Below are positions 38,410 to 53,760 of a DNA stretch of 64,000 nt, piece after piece. The translations under genes and the position numbers were made by a program. The number at the start of each line of letters is the position of its first letter. The stretch's first letter is position 1. The notes beneath the pieces were generated by a model. That model was not told the DNA's origin, made no database searches, and was given only the letters and a program-made list of their open reading frames with translations. Source of the stretch: Perca fluviatilis (taxonomy: Eukaryota; Chordata; Actinopteri; Perciformes; Percidae); contig NC_053134.1 of NCBI RefSeq assembly GCF_010015445.1, forward strand, positions 15,618,129-15,682,128. The letters run 5' to 3'.

Positions 38410-41400
38410 ACTATACTATGGCTTTTTGATCACTTTATTCGACATACGATACTATGGTTTTATTATCACTTTATTCGACATACTATACTATGGCTTTTAT
38501 TCCACTTTATTCAACATACTATACTATGGCTTTTTTATCACTTTTTTCGATATTCTATACTATGGCTTTATTATCACTATATTTGATATACTATACTATG
38601 GCTTTTTTCGACATACTATACTATGGCTTTTTTATCACTTCATTCGACATACTATACTATGGCTTTTTTCGACATACTATACTATGGCTTTATTATCACT
38701 ATATTTGACATACGATACTATGGCTTTATTATCACTATATTTGACATGCAATACAATGGCTTGTTGATCACTTTTTTCGACATACTATGCTATGGCTTTT
38801 TTATCACTTTCTTCGACATACTTTAATATGGCTTTTTTATCACTTTTTTCGACATACTATACTATGGCTTTATTATCCCTATATTTGACATACTATAATA
38901 TTGCTTTTTTATCACTTTATTCAACATACTATACTATGGCTTTATTATAACTATATTTGACATACGATATTATGGCTCTTTTATCACTTTATTCGACATG
39001 CTATACTATGGCTTTCTTCGTCATACTATACTATGGCTTTTTTATCACTTTTTTTGACATACTATACTATGGCCTTTTTATCACTTTATTCAACATACTA
39101 TACTATGGCTTTTTTCGACATACTATACTATGGCCTTTTTATCACTTTATTCGACATACTATACTATGGCTTTTTTATCACTTTATCCGACATACTATAC
39201 TATGGCTTTTTTATCACTTTTTTCGACATACTATACTATGGCTTTTTTCGACATACTATGCTATGGCTTTTTTATCACTTTATCCGACATACTATACTAT
39301 GGCTTTATTATCACTGTATTTGACATACGATACTATGGCTTTTTGATCACTTTTTTCGACATACTATACTATGGCTTTTTTATCACTTTTTTCGACATAC
39401 TATACCATGGCTTTTTTCGACATACTATGCTATGGCTTTTTTATCACTTTATTCGACATACTATGCTATGGCTTTTTTATCACTTTCTTCGATATACTAT
39501 ACTATGGCTGTATTATCACTTCATTCAACATACTATACTATGGCTTTTTTTCGACATACTATACTATGGTTTTTTTTATCACTTCATTCAACATACTATA
39601 TGACTTTTTTTCGACATACTATACTATGGCTTTATTATCACTATATTTGACATACGATACTATGGCTTTTTGATCACTTTTTTCGACATACTATACCATG
39701 GCTTTTTTAGACATACTATACTATGGCTTTATTATAACTATATTTGACATACAATACTATGGCTCTTTTATCACTTTATTTGACATGCTATACTATGGCT
39801 CTTTTCGACATACTATACTATGGCTTTATTGTCACTATATTTGACATACTATACTATGGCTTTTTGATTACTTTATTCGACATATGATACTATGGTTTTT
39901 TTATCACCTTTTTCGACATACTATACTATGGCTTTCTTATCACTATATTGGACATACTATTCTATGGCTTTTTTATCCCTTTATTCGAGATAATATACTA
40001 TGGCTTTTTTCCACTTTATTCAACATACTATACTATGGCTTTTTTATCACTTTTTTCGATATTCTATACTATGACTTTATTATCACTATATTTGAGATAC
40101 TATACTATGGCTTTTTTCGACATACTATACTATGGCTGTTTTATCACATCATTCGACATACTATACTATGGCTTTTTTCGACATACTATACTATGGCTTT
40201 ATTATCACTATATTAGACATACGATAATATGGCTCTTTTATCACTTCATTCGACATGCTATACTATGGATTTTTTATCTATTTTTCCGACATACTATACT
40301 ATGGCTTTATTATAACTATATTTGACATACGATATTATGGCTCTTTTATCACTTTATTCGACATGCTATACTATGGCTTTTTTCGACATACTATAGTATG
40401 GCTTTTTTATCACTTTTTTCGACAGACTATACTATGGTTTTTTATCACATTATTCGACATACTATACTATGGCCTTTTTATCACTTTATTCGACATACTA
40501 TACTATGGCTTTTTTCGACATACTATGCTATGGCTTTTTTATCACTTTATCCGACATACTATACTATGGCTTTATTATCACTGTATTTGACATACTATAC
40601 TATGGCTTTTTGATCACTTTTTTCGACATACTATACTATGGCTTTTTTATCACTTTTTTCGACATACTATACCATGGCTTTTTTCGACATACTATGCTAT
40701 GGCTTTTTTATCACTTTATTCGACATACTATGCTATGGCTTTTTTATCACTTTCTTCGATATACTATACTATGGCTGTATTATCACTTCATTCAACATAC
40801 TATACTATGGCTTTTTTTCGACATACTATACTATGGTTTTTTTTATCACTTCATTCAACATACTATATATGGCTTTTTTCGACATACTATACTATGGCTT
40901 TATTATCAATATATTTGACTAATGATACTATGGCTTTTTGATCACTTTTTCGACATACTATACCATGGCCTTTTTAGACATACTATACTATGGCTTTATT
41001 ATAACTATATTTGACATACAATACTATGGCTCTTTTATCACTTTATTTGACATGCTATACTATGGCTCTTTTTGACATACTATACTATGGCTTTATTGTC
41101 ACTATATTTGACATACTAAACTATGGCTTTTTGATTACTTTATTCGACATATGATACTATGGTTTTTTATCACCTTTCCGACATACTATACTATGGCTTT
41201 CTTATCACTATATTGGACATACTATTCTATGGCTTTTTTATCCCTTTATTCGGATAATATACTATGGCTTTTTTTCCACTTTATTCAACATACTATACTT
41301 GGCTATTCTATACTATGACTTTATTATCACTATATTTGAGATACTATACTATGGCTTTTTCGACATACTATACTATGGCTGTTTTATCACTTTTTTCGAT

Positions 41401-41726
41401 ATTCTATACTATGACTTTATTGTCACTATATTTGACATACTATACTATGGCTTTTGATTACTTTATTCGACATATGATACTATGGTTTTTTATCACCTTT
41501 TTCGACATTCTATACTATTGCTTTTTTATCACTTTATTCGACATACTATACTATGGCTTTATTGTCACTATATTTGAAATACTATACTATGGCTTTTTGA
41601 TTACTTTATTCGACATATGATACTATGGTTTTTTTATCACCTTTTTCGACATACTATACTATGGCTTTTTTATCACTTTATTCGACATGCTATACTGTGG
41701 CTTTATTATCACTATATTTGACATAC

Positions 41727-41995
41727 TGTTTTGTCTGTTTAGATGTCTGTTTGTCTTTCAGGGAATTTTGTCCCTGTTTTTTATTGTGTTTTATGATGTT
41801 TTATTTGTCTGTTTTGATTAATAGTTGACCGCTTTCCCCTTTGTCCTCAGTGTTTTTAGTCCATGTGTTGTATTCCCCTTCCGTTTTAAGGACCACAATG
41901 GAAACAAGCCTTTGGGCTTTATTGTGTTTTTTATCCTTTTGAACACCTCTTGTTGATTGTTGTTCAATAAAGTTTTCATTCATTCATTCATTCAT
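41727..41995 (+). mobile_element. Retrotransposon 3' tail, array copy C
   Basis: Apparently identical to copy B over its length and offset from it by 3586 bp, which gives the length of one higher-order block in this part of the array. Confidence 0.7.
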
Positions 41996-44900
41996 ACTAT
42001 ACTATGGCTTTTTGATCACTTTAGCAATACGATAACTTAATATGGTTTTATTATCACTTTATTCGACATACTATACTATGGCTTTTATTCCACTTTATTC
42101 AACATACTATACTATGGCTTTTTTTATCACTTTTTTTGATATTCTATACTATGGCTTTATTATCACTATATTTGATATACTATACTATGGCTTTTTTTCG
42201 ACATACTATACTATGGCTTTTTATCACTTCTTCGACATACTATACTATGGCTTTTTCGACATACTATACTATGGCTTTATTATCACTATATTTGACATAC
42301 GATACTATGGCTTTATTATCACTATATTTGACATACAATACAATGGCTTGTTGATCACTTTTTTCGACATACTATGCTATGGCTTTTTTATCACTTTCTT
42401 CGACATACTTTAATATGGCTTTTTTATCACTTTTTCGACATACTATACTATGGCTTTTATTATCCCTATATTTGACATACTATAATATTGCTTTTTTATC
42501 AACTTTATTCAACATACTATACTATGGCTTTATTATAACTATATTTGACATACCGATATTATGGCTCTTTTTATCACTTTATTCGACATGCTATACTATG
42601 GCTTTCTTCGTCATACTATACTATGGCTTTTTATCACTTTTTTGACATACTATACTATGGCCTTTTTATCACTTTATTCAACATACTATACTAGGGCTTT
42701 TTCGACAACTATACTATGGCCTTTTTATCACTTTATTCGACATACTATACTATGGCTTTTTTATCACTTTATCCGACATACTATACTATGGCTTTTTGAT
42801 CACTTTTTGACATACTAACCATGGCTTTTTCGACATACTATGCTATGGCTTTTTTATCACTTTATCCGACATACTATACTATGGCTTTATTATCACTGTA
42901 TTTGACATATCGCTATACTGGCTTTTTGATCACTTTTTTCGACATACTATACTATGGCTTTTTTATCACTTTTTTCGACATACTATACCATGGCTTTTTT
43001 CGACATACTATGCTATGGCTTTTTTATCACTTTATTCGACATACTATGCTATGGCTTTTTTATCACTTTCTTCGATATACTATACTATGGCTGTATTATC
43101 ACTTCATTCAACATACTATACTATGGCTTTTTTTCGACATACTATACTATGGTTTTTTTTATCACTTCATTCAACATACTATATATGGCTTTTTTCGACA
43201 TACTATACTATGGCTTTATTATCACTATATTTGACATACGATACTATGGCTTTTTGATCACTTTTTTCGACATACTATACCATGGCTTTTTTAGACATAC
43301 TATACTATGGCTTTATTATAACTATATTTGACATACAATACTATGGCTCTTTTATCACTTTATTTGACATGCTATTACTATCTTTTTCGACATACTATAC
43401 TATGGCTTTATTGTCACTATATTTGACATACTATACTATGGCTTTTTGATTACTTTATTCGACATATGATACTATGGTTTTTTTATCACCTTTTTCGACA
43501 TACTATACTATGGCTTTCTTATCACTATATTGGACATACTATTCTATGGCTTTTTTATCCCTTTATTCGAGATAATATACTATGGCTTTTTTCCACTTTA
43601 TTCAACATACTATACTATGGCTTTTTTATCACTTTTTTCGATATTCTATACTATGACTTTATTATCACTATATTTGAGATACTATACTATGGCTTTTTTC
43701 GACATACTATACTATGGCTGTTTTATCACATCATTCGACATACTATACTATGGCTTTTTTCGACATACTATACTATGGCTTTATTATCACTATATTAGAC
43801 ATACGATAATATGGCTCTTTTATCACTTCATTCGACATGCTATACTATGGATTTTTTATCTATTTTTCCGACATACTATACTATGGCTTTATTATAACTA
43901 TATTTGACATACGATATTATGGCTCTTTTATCACTTTATTCGACATGCTATACTATGGCTTTTTTCGACATACTATAGTATGGCTTTTTTATCACTTTTT
44001 TCGACAGACTATACTATGGTTTTTTATCACATTATTCGACATACTATACTATGGCCTTTTTATCACTTTATTCGACATACTATACTATGGCTTTTTCGAC
44101 ATACTATGCTATGGCTTTTTTATCACTTTTATCCGACATACTATACTATGGCTTTTATTATCACTGTATTTGACTGATACTATGGCTTTTTGATCACTTT
44201 TTCGACATACTATACTATGGCTTTTTATCACTTTTTCGCATACTATACCATGGCTTTTTTCGACATACTATGCTATGGCTTTTTTATCACTTTATTCGAC
44301 ATACTATGCTATGGCTTTTTTATCACTTTCTTCGATATACTATACTATGGCTGTATTATCACTTCATTCAACATACTATACTATGGCTTTTTTTCGACAT
44401 ACTATACTATGGTTTTTTTTATCACTTCATTCAACATACTATATATGGCTTTTTTCGACATACTATACTATGGCTTTATTATCACTATATTTGACATACG
44501 ATACTATGGCTTTTTGATCACTTTTTTCGACATACTATACCATGGCTTTTTTAGACATACTATACTATGGCTTTATTATAACTATATTTGACATACAATA
44601 CTATGGCTCTTTTATCACTTTATTTGACATGCTATACTATGGCTCTTTTTGACATACTATACTATGGCTTTATTGTCACTATATTTGACATACTAAACTA
44701 TGGCTTTTTGATTACTTTATTCGACATATGATACTATGGTTTTTTTATCACCTTTTTCGACATACTATACTATGGCTTTCTTATCACTATATTGGACATA
44801 CTATTCTATGGCTTTTTTATCCCTTTATTCGAGATAATATACTATGGCTTTTTTCCACTTTATTCAACATACTATACTATGGCTTTTTTTATCACTTTTT

Positions 44901-47900
44901 TCGATATTCTATACTATGACTTTATTATCACTATATTTGAGATACTATACTATGGGGTTTTTTCGACATACTATACTATGGCTGTTTTATCACATCATTC
45001 GACATACTATACTATGGCTTTTTGAACTAATACTATGGCTTTATTATCACTATATTAGACATACGATAATATGGCTCTTTTATCACTTTATTCGACATGC
45101 TATACTATGGATTTTTTATCTATTTTTCCGACATACTATACTATGGCTTTATTATAACTATATTTGACATACGATATTATGGCTCTTTTATCACTTTATT
45201 CGAAATGCTATACTATGGCTTTTTTCGACATACTATAGTATGGCTTTTTTATCACTTTTTTCGACATACTATACTATGGCTTTTTTATCAATTCATTCAA
45301 CATACTATACTATGGCTTTTTTATCAATTCATTCAACATACTATACTATGGCTTTTTTCGACATACTATACTATGGTTTATTATCACTATATTTGACATA
45401 CGATACTATGGCTCTTTTATCACTTTATTCGACATGCTATACTATGGATTTTTTATCAATTCATTCAACATACTATACTATGGCTTTTTTCGACATACTA
45501 TGCTATGGCTTTATTATCAATATATTAGACATACGATACTATGGCTTTTTTATCACTTTTTCCGACATAATATATTATGGCTTTATTATAACTATGTTTG
45601 ACATACGATACTATGGTTTTTTTACCACTTTTTTCGACATACTATACTATGGTTTTTTTATCACCTTTTTCAACATACTATAGTATGGCTTTTTATCACT
45701 TTATTCGACATACTATACTATGGCATTTTTATCACTTTTTTCGATATTCTATACTATGGCTCTATTATAACTATATTTGAGATACTATACTATGGCTTTT
45801 TTCGACATACTATACTATGGCTTTATTATCACTAAATTTGACATAGGATACTATGGCTTTTTGATCACTTTTTTCGACATACTATATTATGACTTTATTA
45901 TAACTATATTTGACATACGATATTATGGCTCTTTTATCACTTTATTCGACATGCTATACTATTTCTTTTTAGCTATACTACATGCCAATGCGTATTAAAC
46001 ACCGCTTTTATTCTTCTTGACATGCTATACCCATGGCTTTTTTTCGACATACGATACTATGGCTTTTTTATCACTTTATTCAACAGACTATACTATGGCT
46101 TTTTTATCACTTTTCTTCGATATTCTATACTATGACTTTATTATCACTATATTTGAGATACTATACTATGGCTTTTTTCGACATACTATACTATGGCTGT
46201 TTTATCACTTCATTCAACATACTATACTATGGCTTTTCTCGACATACTATACTATGGTTTTTTTTATCGCTTCATTCAACATACTATATATGGCTTTTTT
46301 CGACATACTATACTATGGCTTTATTATCACTAGATTTGACATGCGATACTATGGCTTTTTGATCACTTTTTTCGACATACTATACTATGGCTTTTTTAGA
46401 CATACTATACTATGGCTTTATTATAACTATATTTGACATACAATACTATGGCTCTTTTATCTCTTTATTTGACGTGCTATACTATGGCTCTTTTCGACAT
46501 ACTATACCATGGCTTTATTGTCACTATATTTGACATACTATACTATGGCTTTTTGATTACTTTATTCGACATATGATACTATGGTTTTTTTATCACCTTT
46601 TTCGACATACTATACTATGGCTTTTTTATCACTTTATTCGACATACTATACTATGGCTTTATTATAACTATATTTGACATACGTTATTATGGCTCTTTTA
46701 TCACTTTATTCGACATGCTATACTATGGCTTTATTCGACATGTTATACTATGGCTTTATTATCACTATATTTGACATACGATACTATGACTTTTTTATCA
46801 CTTTTTTCGACATACTATACTATGGCTTTGTTATCACTATATTTGACCTACGATACTATGGCTTTATTGTCACTTTATCCGACATACTATACTATGGCTT
46901 CTTTATCACTTTTTTCGACATACTATACTATGGCTTTTTTTTCAATTCATTCAACATACTATACTATGGCTTTTTTCGACATACTATACTATGGCTTTAT
47001 TATCACTATATTAGACATACGATAATATGGCTCTTTTATCACTTTATTCGACATGCTATACTATGGCTTTTTTATCTATTTTTCCGACATACTATACTAT
47101 GGCTTTATTATAACTATTTTTGACATACGATATTATGGCTCTTTTATCACTTTATTCGACATGCTATACTATGGCTTTTTTCGACATACTATAGTATGGC
47201 TTTTTTATCACTTTTTTTGACAGACTATACTATGGTTTTTTATCACCTTTTTCGACATACTATACTATGGCTTTCTTATCACTATATTTGACATACTATT
47301 CTATGGCTTTTTGATCACTTTATTCGACATACGATACTATGGTTTTATCATCACTTTATTCGACATACTATACTATGGCTTTTTTTCCACTTTATTCAAC
47401 ATACTATACTATGGCTTTTTTATCACTTTTTTCGATCTTCTATACTATGGCTTTATTATCACTATATTTGATATACTATACTATGGCTTTTTTCGACATA
47501 CTATACTATGGCTTTTTTATCACTTCATTCGACATACTATACTATGGCTTTATTATCACTAAATTTGACGTACGATACTATGGCTTTTTGATCACTTTTT
47601 CCGATATACTATACTATGGCTTTATTATCACTATATTTGACATACGATACTATGGCTTTTTGATCACTTTTTTCGACATACTATGCTATGGCTTTTGTAT
47701 CACTTTCTTCGACATACTATACTATGGCTGTTTTATCACTTCATTCAACATACTATACTATGGGTTTTTTTATCTCTTCATTCGACATACTATATATGGC
47801 TTTTTTCGACATACTATACTATGGCTTTATTATCACTATATTTGACATACGATACTATGGCTTTTTGATCACTTTTTTCAACATACTATACTATGGCTTT

Positions 47901-48331
47901 TTTAGACATACTATACTATGGCTTTATTATAACTATATTTGACATACAATACTATGGCTCTTTTATCACTTTATTTGACATGCTATACTATGGCTCTTTT
48001 CGACATACTATACTATGGCTTTATTGTCACTATATTTGACATACTATACTATGGCTTTTTGATTACTTTATTCGACATATGATACTATGGTTTTTTTATC
48101 ACCTTTTTCGACATTCTATACTATTGCTTTTTTATCACTTTATTCGACATACTATACTATGGCTTTATTGTCACTATATTTGAAATACTATACTATGGCT
48201 TTTTGATTACTTTATTCGACATATGATACTATGGTTTTTTATCACCTTTTTCGACATACTATACTATGGCTTTTTTATCACTTTATTCGACATGCTATAC
48301 TGTGGCTTTATTATCACTATATTTGACATAC

Positions 48332-48600
48332 TGTTTTGTCTGTTTAGATGTCTGTTTGTCTTTCAGGGAATTTTGTCCCTGTTTTTTATTGTGTTTTATG
48401 ATGTTTTATTTGTCTGTTTTGATTAATAGTTAACCGCTTTCCCCTTTGTCCTCAGTGTTTTTAGTCCATGTGTTGTATTCCCCTTCCGTTTTAAGGACCA
48501 CAATGGAAACAAGCCTTTGGGCTTTATTGTGTTTTTTATACTTTTGAACACCTCTTGTTGATTGTTGTTCAATAAAGTTTTCAGTCATTCATTCATTCAT
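48332..48600 (+). mobile_element. Retrotransposon 3' tail, array copy D
   Basis: Same tail as copies A-C with a few private substitutions (for example AGTTAACCGC, and CAGTCATTC at the start of the tail repeat). The distance from copy C is about 6.6 kb. Confidence 0.7.
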
Positions 48601-51600
48601 ACTATACTATGGCTTTTTGATCACTTTATTCGACATACGATACTATGGTTTTATTATCACTTTATTCGACATACTATACTATGGCTTTTATTCCACTTTA
48701 TTCAACATACTATACTATGGCTTTTTTATCACTTTTTTCGATATTCTATACTATGGCTTTATTATCACTATATTTGATATACTATACTATGGCTTTTTTC
48801 GACATACTATACTATGGCTTTTTTATCACTTCATTCGACATACTATACTATGGCTTTTTTCGACATACTATACTATGGCTTTATTATCACTAAATTTGAC
48901 ATATGATACTATGGCTTTTTGATCACTTTTTCCGACATACTATACTATGGCTTTATTATCACTATATTTGACATACGATACTATGGCTTTATTATCACTA
49001 TATTTGACATGCAATACAATGGCTTGTTGATCACTTTTTTCGACATACTATGCTATGGCTTTTTTATCACTTTTTTCGACATACTATACTATGGCTTTAT
49101 TATCCCTATATTTGACATACTATAATATTGCTTTTTTATCACTTTATTCAACATACTATACTATGGCTTTATTATAACTATATTTGACATACGATATTAT
49201 GGCTCTTTTATCACTTTATTCGACATGCTATACTATGGCTTTCTTCGTCATACTATACTATGGCTTTTTTATCACTTTTTTTGACATACTATACTATGGC
49301 CTTTTTATCACTTTATTCAACATACTATACTATGGCTTTTTTCGACATACTATACTATGGCTTTTTTATCACATTATTCGACATACTATACTATGGCCTT
49401 TTTATCACTTTATTCGACATACTATACTATGGCTTTTTTCGACATACTATGCTATGGCTTTTTTATCACTTTATCCGACATACTATACTATGGCTTTATT
49501 ATCACTGTATTTGACATACGATACTATGGCTTTTTGATCACTTTTTTCGACAAACTATACTATGGCTTTTTTATCACTTTTTTCGACATACTATACCATG
49601 GCTTTTTTCGACATACTATGCTATGGCTTTTTTATCACTTTATTCGACATACTATGCTATGGCTTTTTTATCACTTTCTTCGATATACTATACTATGGCT
49701 GTATTATCACTTCATTCAACATACTATACTATGGCTTTTTTTCGACATACTATACTATGGTTTTTTTTATCACTTCATTCAACATACTATATATGGCTTT
49801 TTTCGACATACTATACTATGGCTTTATTATCACTATATTTGACATACGATACTATGGCTTTTTGATCACTTTTTTCGACATACTATACCATGGCTTTTTT
49901 AGACATACTATACTATGGCTTTATTATAACTATATTTGACATACAATACTATGGCTCTTTTATCACTTTATTTGACATGCTATACTATGGCTCTTTTCGA
50001 CATACTATACTATGGCTTTATTGTCACTATATTTGACATACTATACTATGGCTTTTTGATTACTTTATTCGACATATTATACTATGGTTTTTTTATCACC
50101 TTTTTCGACATACTATACTATGGCTTTCTTATCACTATATTGGACATACTATTCTATGGCTTTTTTATCCCTTTATTCGAGATAATATACTATGGCTTTT
50201 TTCCACTTTATTCAACATACTATACTATGGCTTTTTTATCACTTTTTTCGATATTCTATACTATGACTTTATTATCACTATATTTGAGATACTATACTAT
50301 GGCTTTTTTCGACATACTATACTATGGCTGTTTTATCACATCATTCGACATACTATACTATGGCTTTATTATCACTATATTAGACATACGATAATATGGC
50401 TCTTTTATCACTTCATTCGACATGCTATACTATGGATTTTTTATCTATTTTTCCGACATACTATACTATGGCTTTATTATAACTATATTTGACATACGAT
50501 ATTATGGCTCTTTTATCACTTTATTCGACATGCTATACTATGGCTTTTTTCAACATACTATAGTATGGCTTTTTTATCACTTTTTTCGACAGACTATACT
50601 ATGGTTTTTTATCACATTATTCGACATACTATACTATGGCCTTTTTATCACTTTATTCGACATACTATACTATGGCTTTTTTCGACATACTATGCTATGG
50701 CTTTTTTATCACTTTATCCGACATACTATACTATGGCTTTATTATCACTGTATTTGACATACGATACTATGGCTTTTTGATCACTTTTTTCGACATACTA
50801 TACTATGGCTTTTTTTATCATTTTTCGACATACTATACCATGGCTTTTTCGACATACTATGCTATGGCTTTTTATCACTTTATTCGACATACTATGCTAT
50901 GGCTTTTTATCACTTTCTTCGATATACTATACTATGGCTGTATTATCACTTCATTCAACATACTATACTATGGCTTTTTCGACATACTATACTATGGTTT
51001 TTTTATCACTTCATTCAACATACTATATATGGCTTTTTTGACATACTATACTATGGCTTCATTATCACTATATTTGACACTAGATACTATGGCTTTTTGA
51101 TCACTTTTTGACATACTATACCATGGCTTTTTTAGACATACTATACTATGGCTTTATTATAACTATATTTGACATACAATACTATGGCTCTTTTATCACT
51201 TTATTTGACATGCTATACTATGGCTCTTTTCGACATACTATACTACGGCTTTATTGTCACTATATTTGACATACTAAACTATGGCTTTTTGATTACTTTA
51301 TCGACATATGATACTATGGTTTTTTATCACCTTTTTCGACATACTATACTATGGCTTTCTTATCACTATATTGGACATACTATTCTATGGCTTTTTTATC
51401 CCTTTTATTCGATATAATATACTATGGCTTTTTTCCACTTTATTCAACATACTATACTATGGCTTTTTTATCACTTTTTTTTCGATATTCTATACTATGA
51501 CTTTATTATCACTATATTTGAGATACTATACTATGGCTTTTTTCGGACATACTAATACTATGGCTGTTTTATCACATCATCTCACACATACTCATAATCT

Positions 51601-53029
51601 ATGGCTTTTTTCGACATACTATACTATGGCTTTATTATCACTATATTAGACATACGATAATATGGCTCTTTTATCACTTTATTCGACATGCTATACTATG
51701 GATTTTTTATCTATTTTTCCGACATACTATACTATGGCTTTATTATAACTATATTTGACATACGATATTATGGCTCTTTTATCACTTTATTCGACATGCT
51801 ATACTATGGCTTTTTTCGACATACTATAGTATGGCTTTTTTATCACTTTTTTCGACAGACTATACTATGGTTTTTATCACCTTTTTCGACATACTATACT
51901 ATGGCTTTCTTATCACTATATTTGACATACTATTCTATGGCTTTTTGATCACTTTATTCAACATACGATACTATGGTTTTATTATCACTTTATTCGACAT
52001 ACTATACTATGGCTTTTTTATCACTTTATTCAACATACTATACTATGGCTTTTTTATCACTTTTTTCGATATTCTATACTATGGCTTTATTATCACTATA
52101 TTTGATATACCATGTTTCGACATACTATCTATGACTTCACTCGCACATACTATACTATGGCTTTTATCACTAATTTTGACATACGATACTATGGCTTTTT
52201 GATCACTTTTTCCGACATACTATACTATGGCTTTATTATCACTATATTTGACATACGATACTATGGCTTTATTATCACTGTATTTGACATACAATACAAT
52301 GGCTTTTTGATCACTTTTTTCGACATACTATACTATGGCTGTTTTATCACTTCATTCAACATACTATACTATGGCTTTTTACTCATTCAACATACACATA
52401 TATGGCATTTTTCGACATGCTATACTATGGCTTTATTATCACTATATTTGACATAACGATACTATGGCTTTTTGATTTTTTTCGACATACCATACCATGG
52501 CTTTTTTAGACATACTATACTATGGCTTTTATTATAACTATATTTGACATACAATACAATGGCTCTTTTATCACTTTTATTTGACATGCTATACTATGGC
52601 TCTTTTTCGACATACTATACTATGGCTTTATTGTCACTATATTTGACATACTATACTATGGCTTTTTGATTACTTTATTCGACATATGATACTATGGTTT
52701 TTTTATCACCTTTTTCGACATACTATAATATGGCTTTTTTATCACTTTATTCGACATACTATGCTATGGCTTTTTTATCACTTTTTTCGACATACCATAC
52801 TATGGCCTTTTTATCACTTTATTCGACATACTATACTATGGCTTTTTTATCACTTTTTTCGACATACTATACTATGGCTTTATTATCACTATATTTGACA
52901 TACTATACTATGGCTTTTTATCACTATATTTGACATACTATAATATTGCTTTTTTATCACTTTATTCAACATACTATACTATGGCTTTATTATAACTATA
53001 TTTGACATCCGATATTATGGCTTTTTATC

Positions 53030-53760
53030 ACTTTATTCGACATGCCTTTACGCTTTATGTCTACTATGGCTTTTTATCACCCTTTTTCACATACCATACT
53101 CATAGCCTTTTATCACTTTTATCGACATACTATACTCATGGCTTTATCACCATATATATATGGCCTTTTATCACTTTTTTCGACACTCATACTTACTATG
53201 GTTTTTATCACTTTCGACATACTATAATATTGCCTTTTTATCACTTTATTCGACATACTATACTATGGCCTTTTTCATCACTTTTTTGACTTACTATACT
53301 ATGGCCTTTTATCACTTTTATCCAACATGCTATACTATGGCTTTTTTTCGACAATATACTTCATGGCTTTTTATCACTTTTTCGACATACCATACTTATG
53401 GCTTTTGATTACGCTATACTATGGCCTTTTTATCACTTCTTCGACATACCATAATATGGCCTTTTATCACTTTATTCCGACATACTATACCATGGCTTTT
53501 TATCACCTTTTTTCGACATACTATAATGTCCTTTTATCACTTTTATTCGACATGCTATACTATGGCTTTTTTATCACTTTTTCGACATACTATACTATGG
53601 CTTTTTCGAAACACTATGCTATGTATTATCACTTTCTTCGACATACTATAATATGGCTTTTTATCACTTTTTTCGACATACTATACTATGGCCTTTTATC
53701 ACTCTTTATTCGACATACTATACTATGGCCTTTTTACTCCTTTGACATACCTTTGTGTAT
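53030..53760 (+). repeat. Irregular, indel-rich part of the array
   Basis: Units here lose their regular length: 'TACTCATGG', 'CCATATATATATGG' and many one-base insertions interrupt the core motif. Similar noisy stretches are 26.7-27.9, 35.1-36.3, 42.0-42.9 and 50.8-51.6 kb. They alternate with stretches of near-perfect units. Confidence 0.6.
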
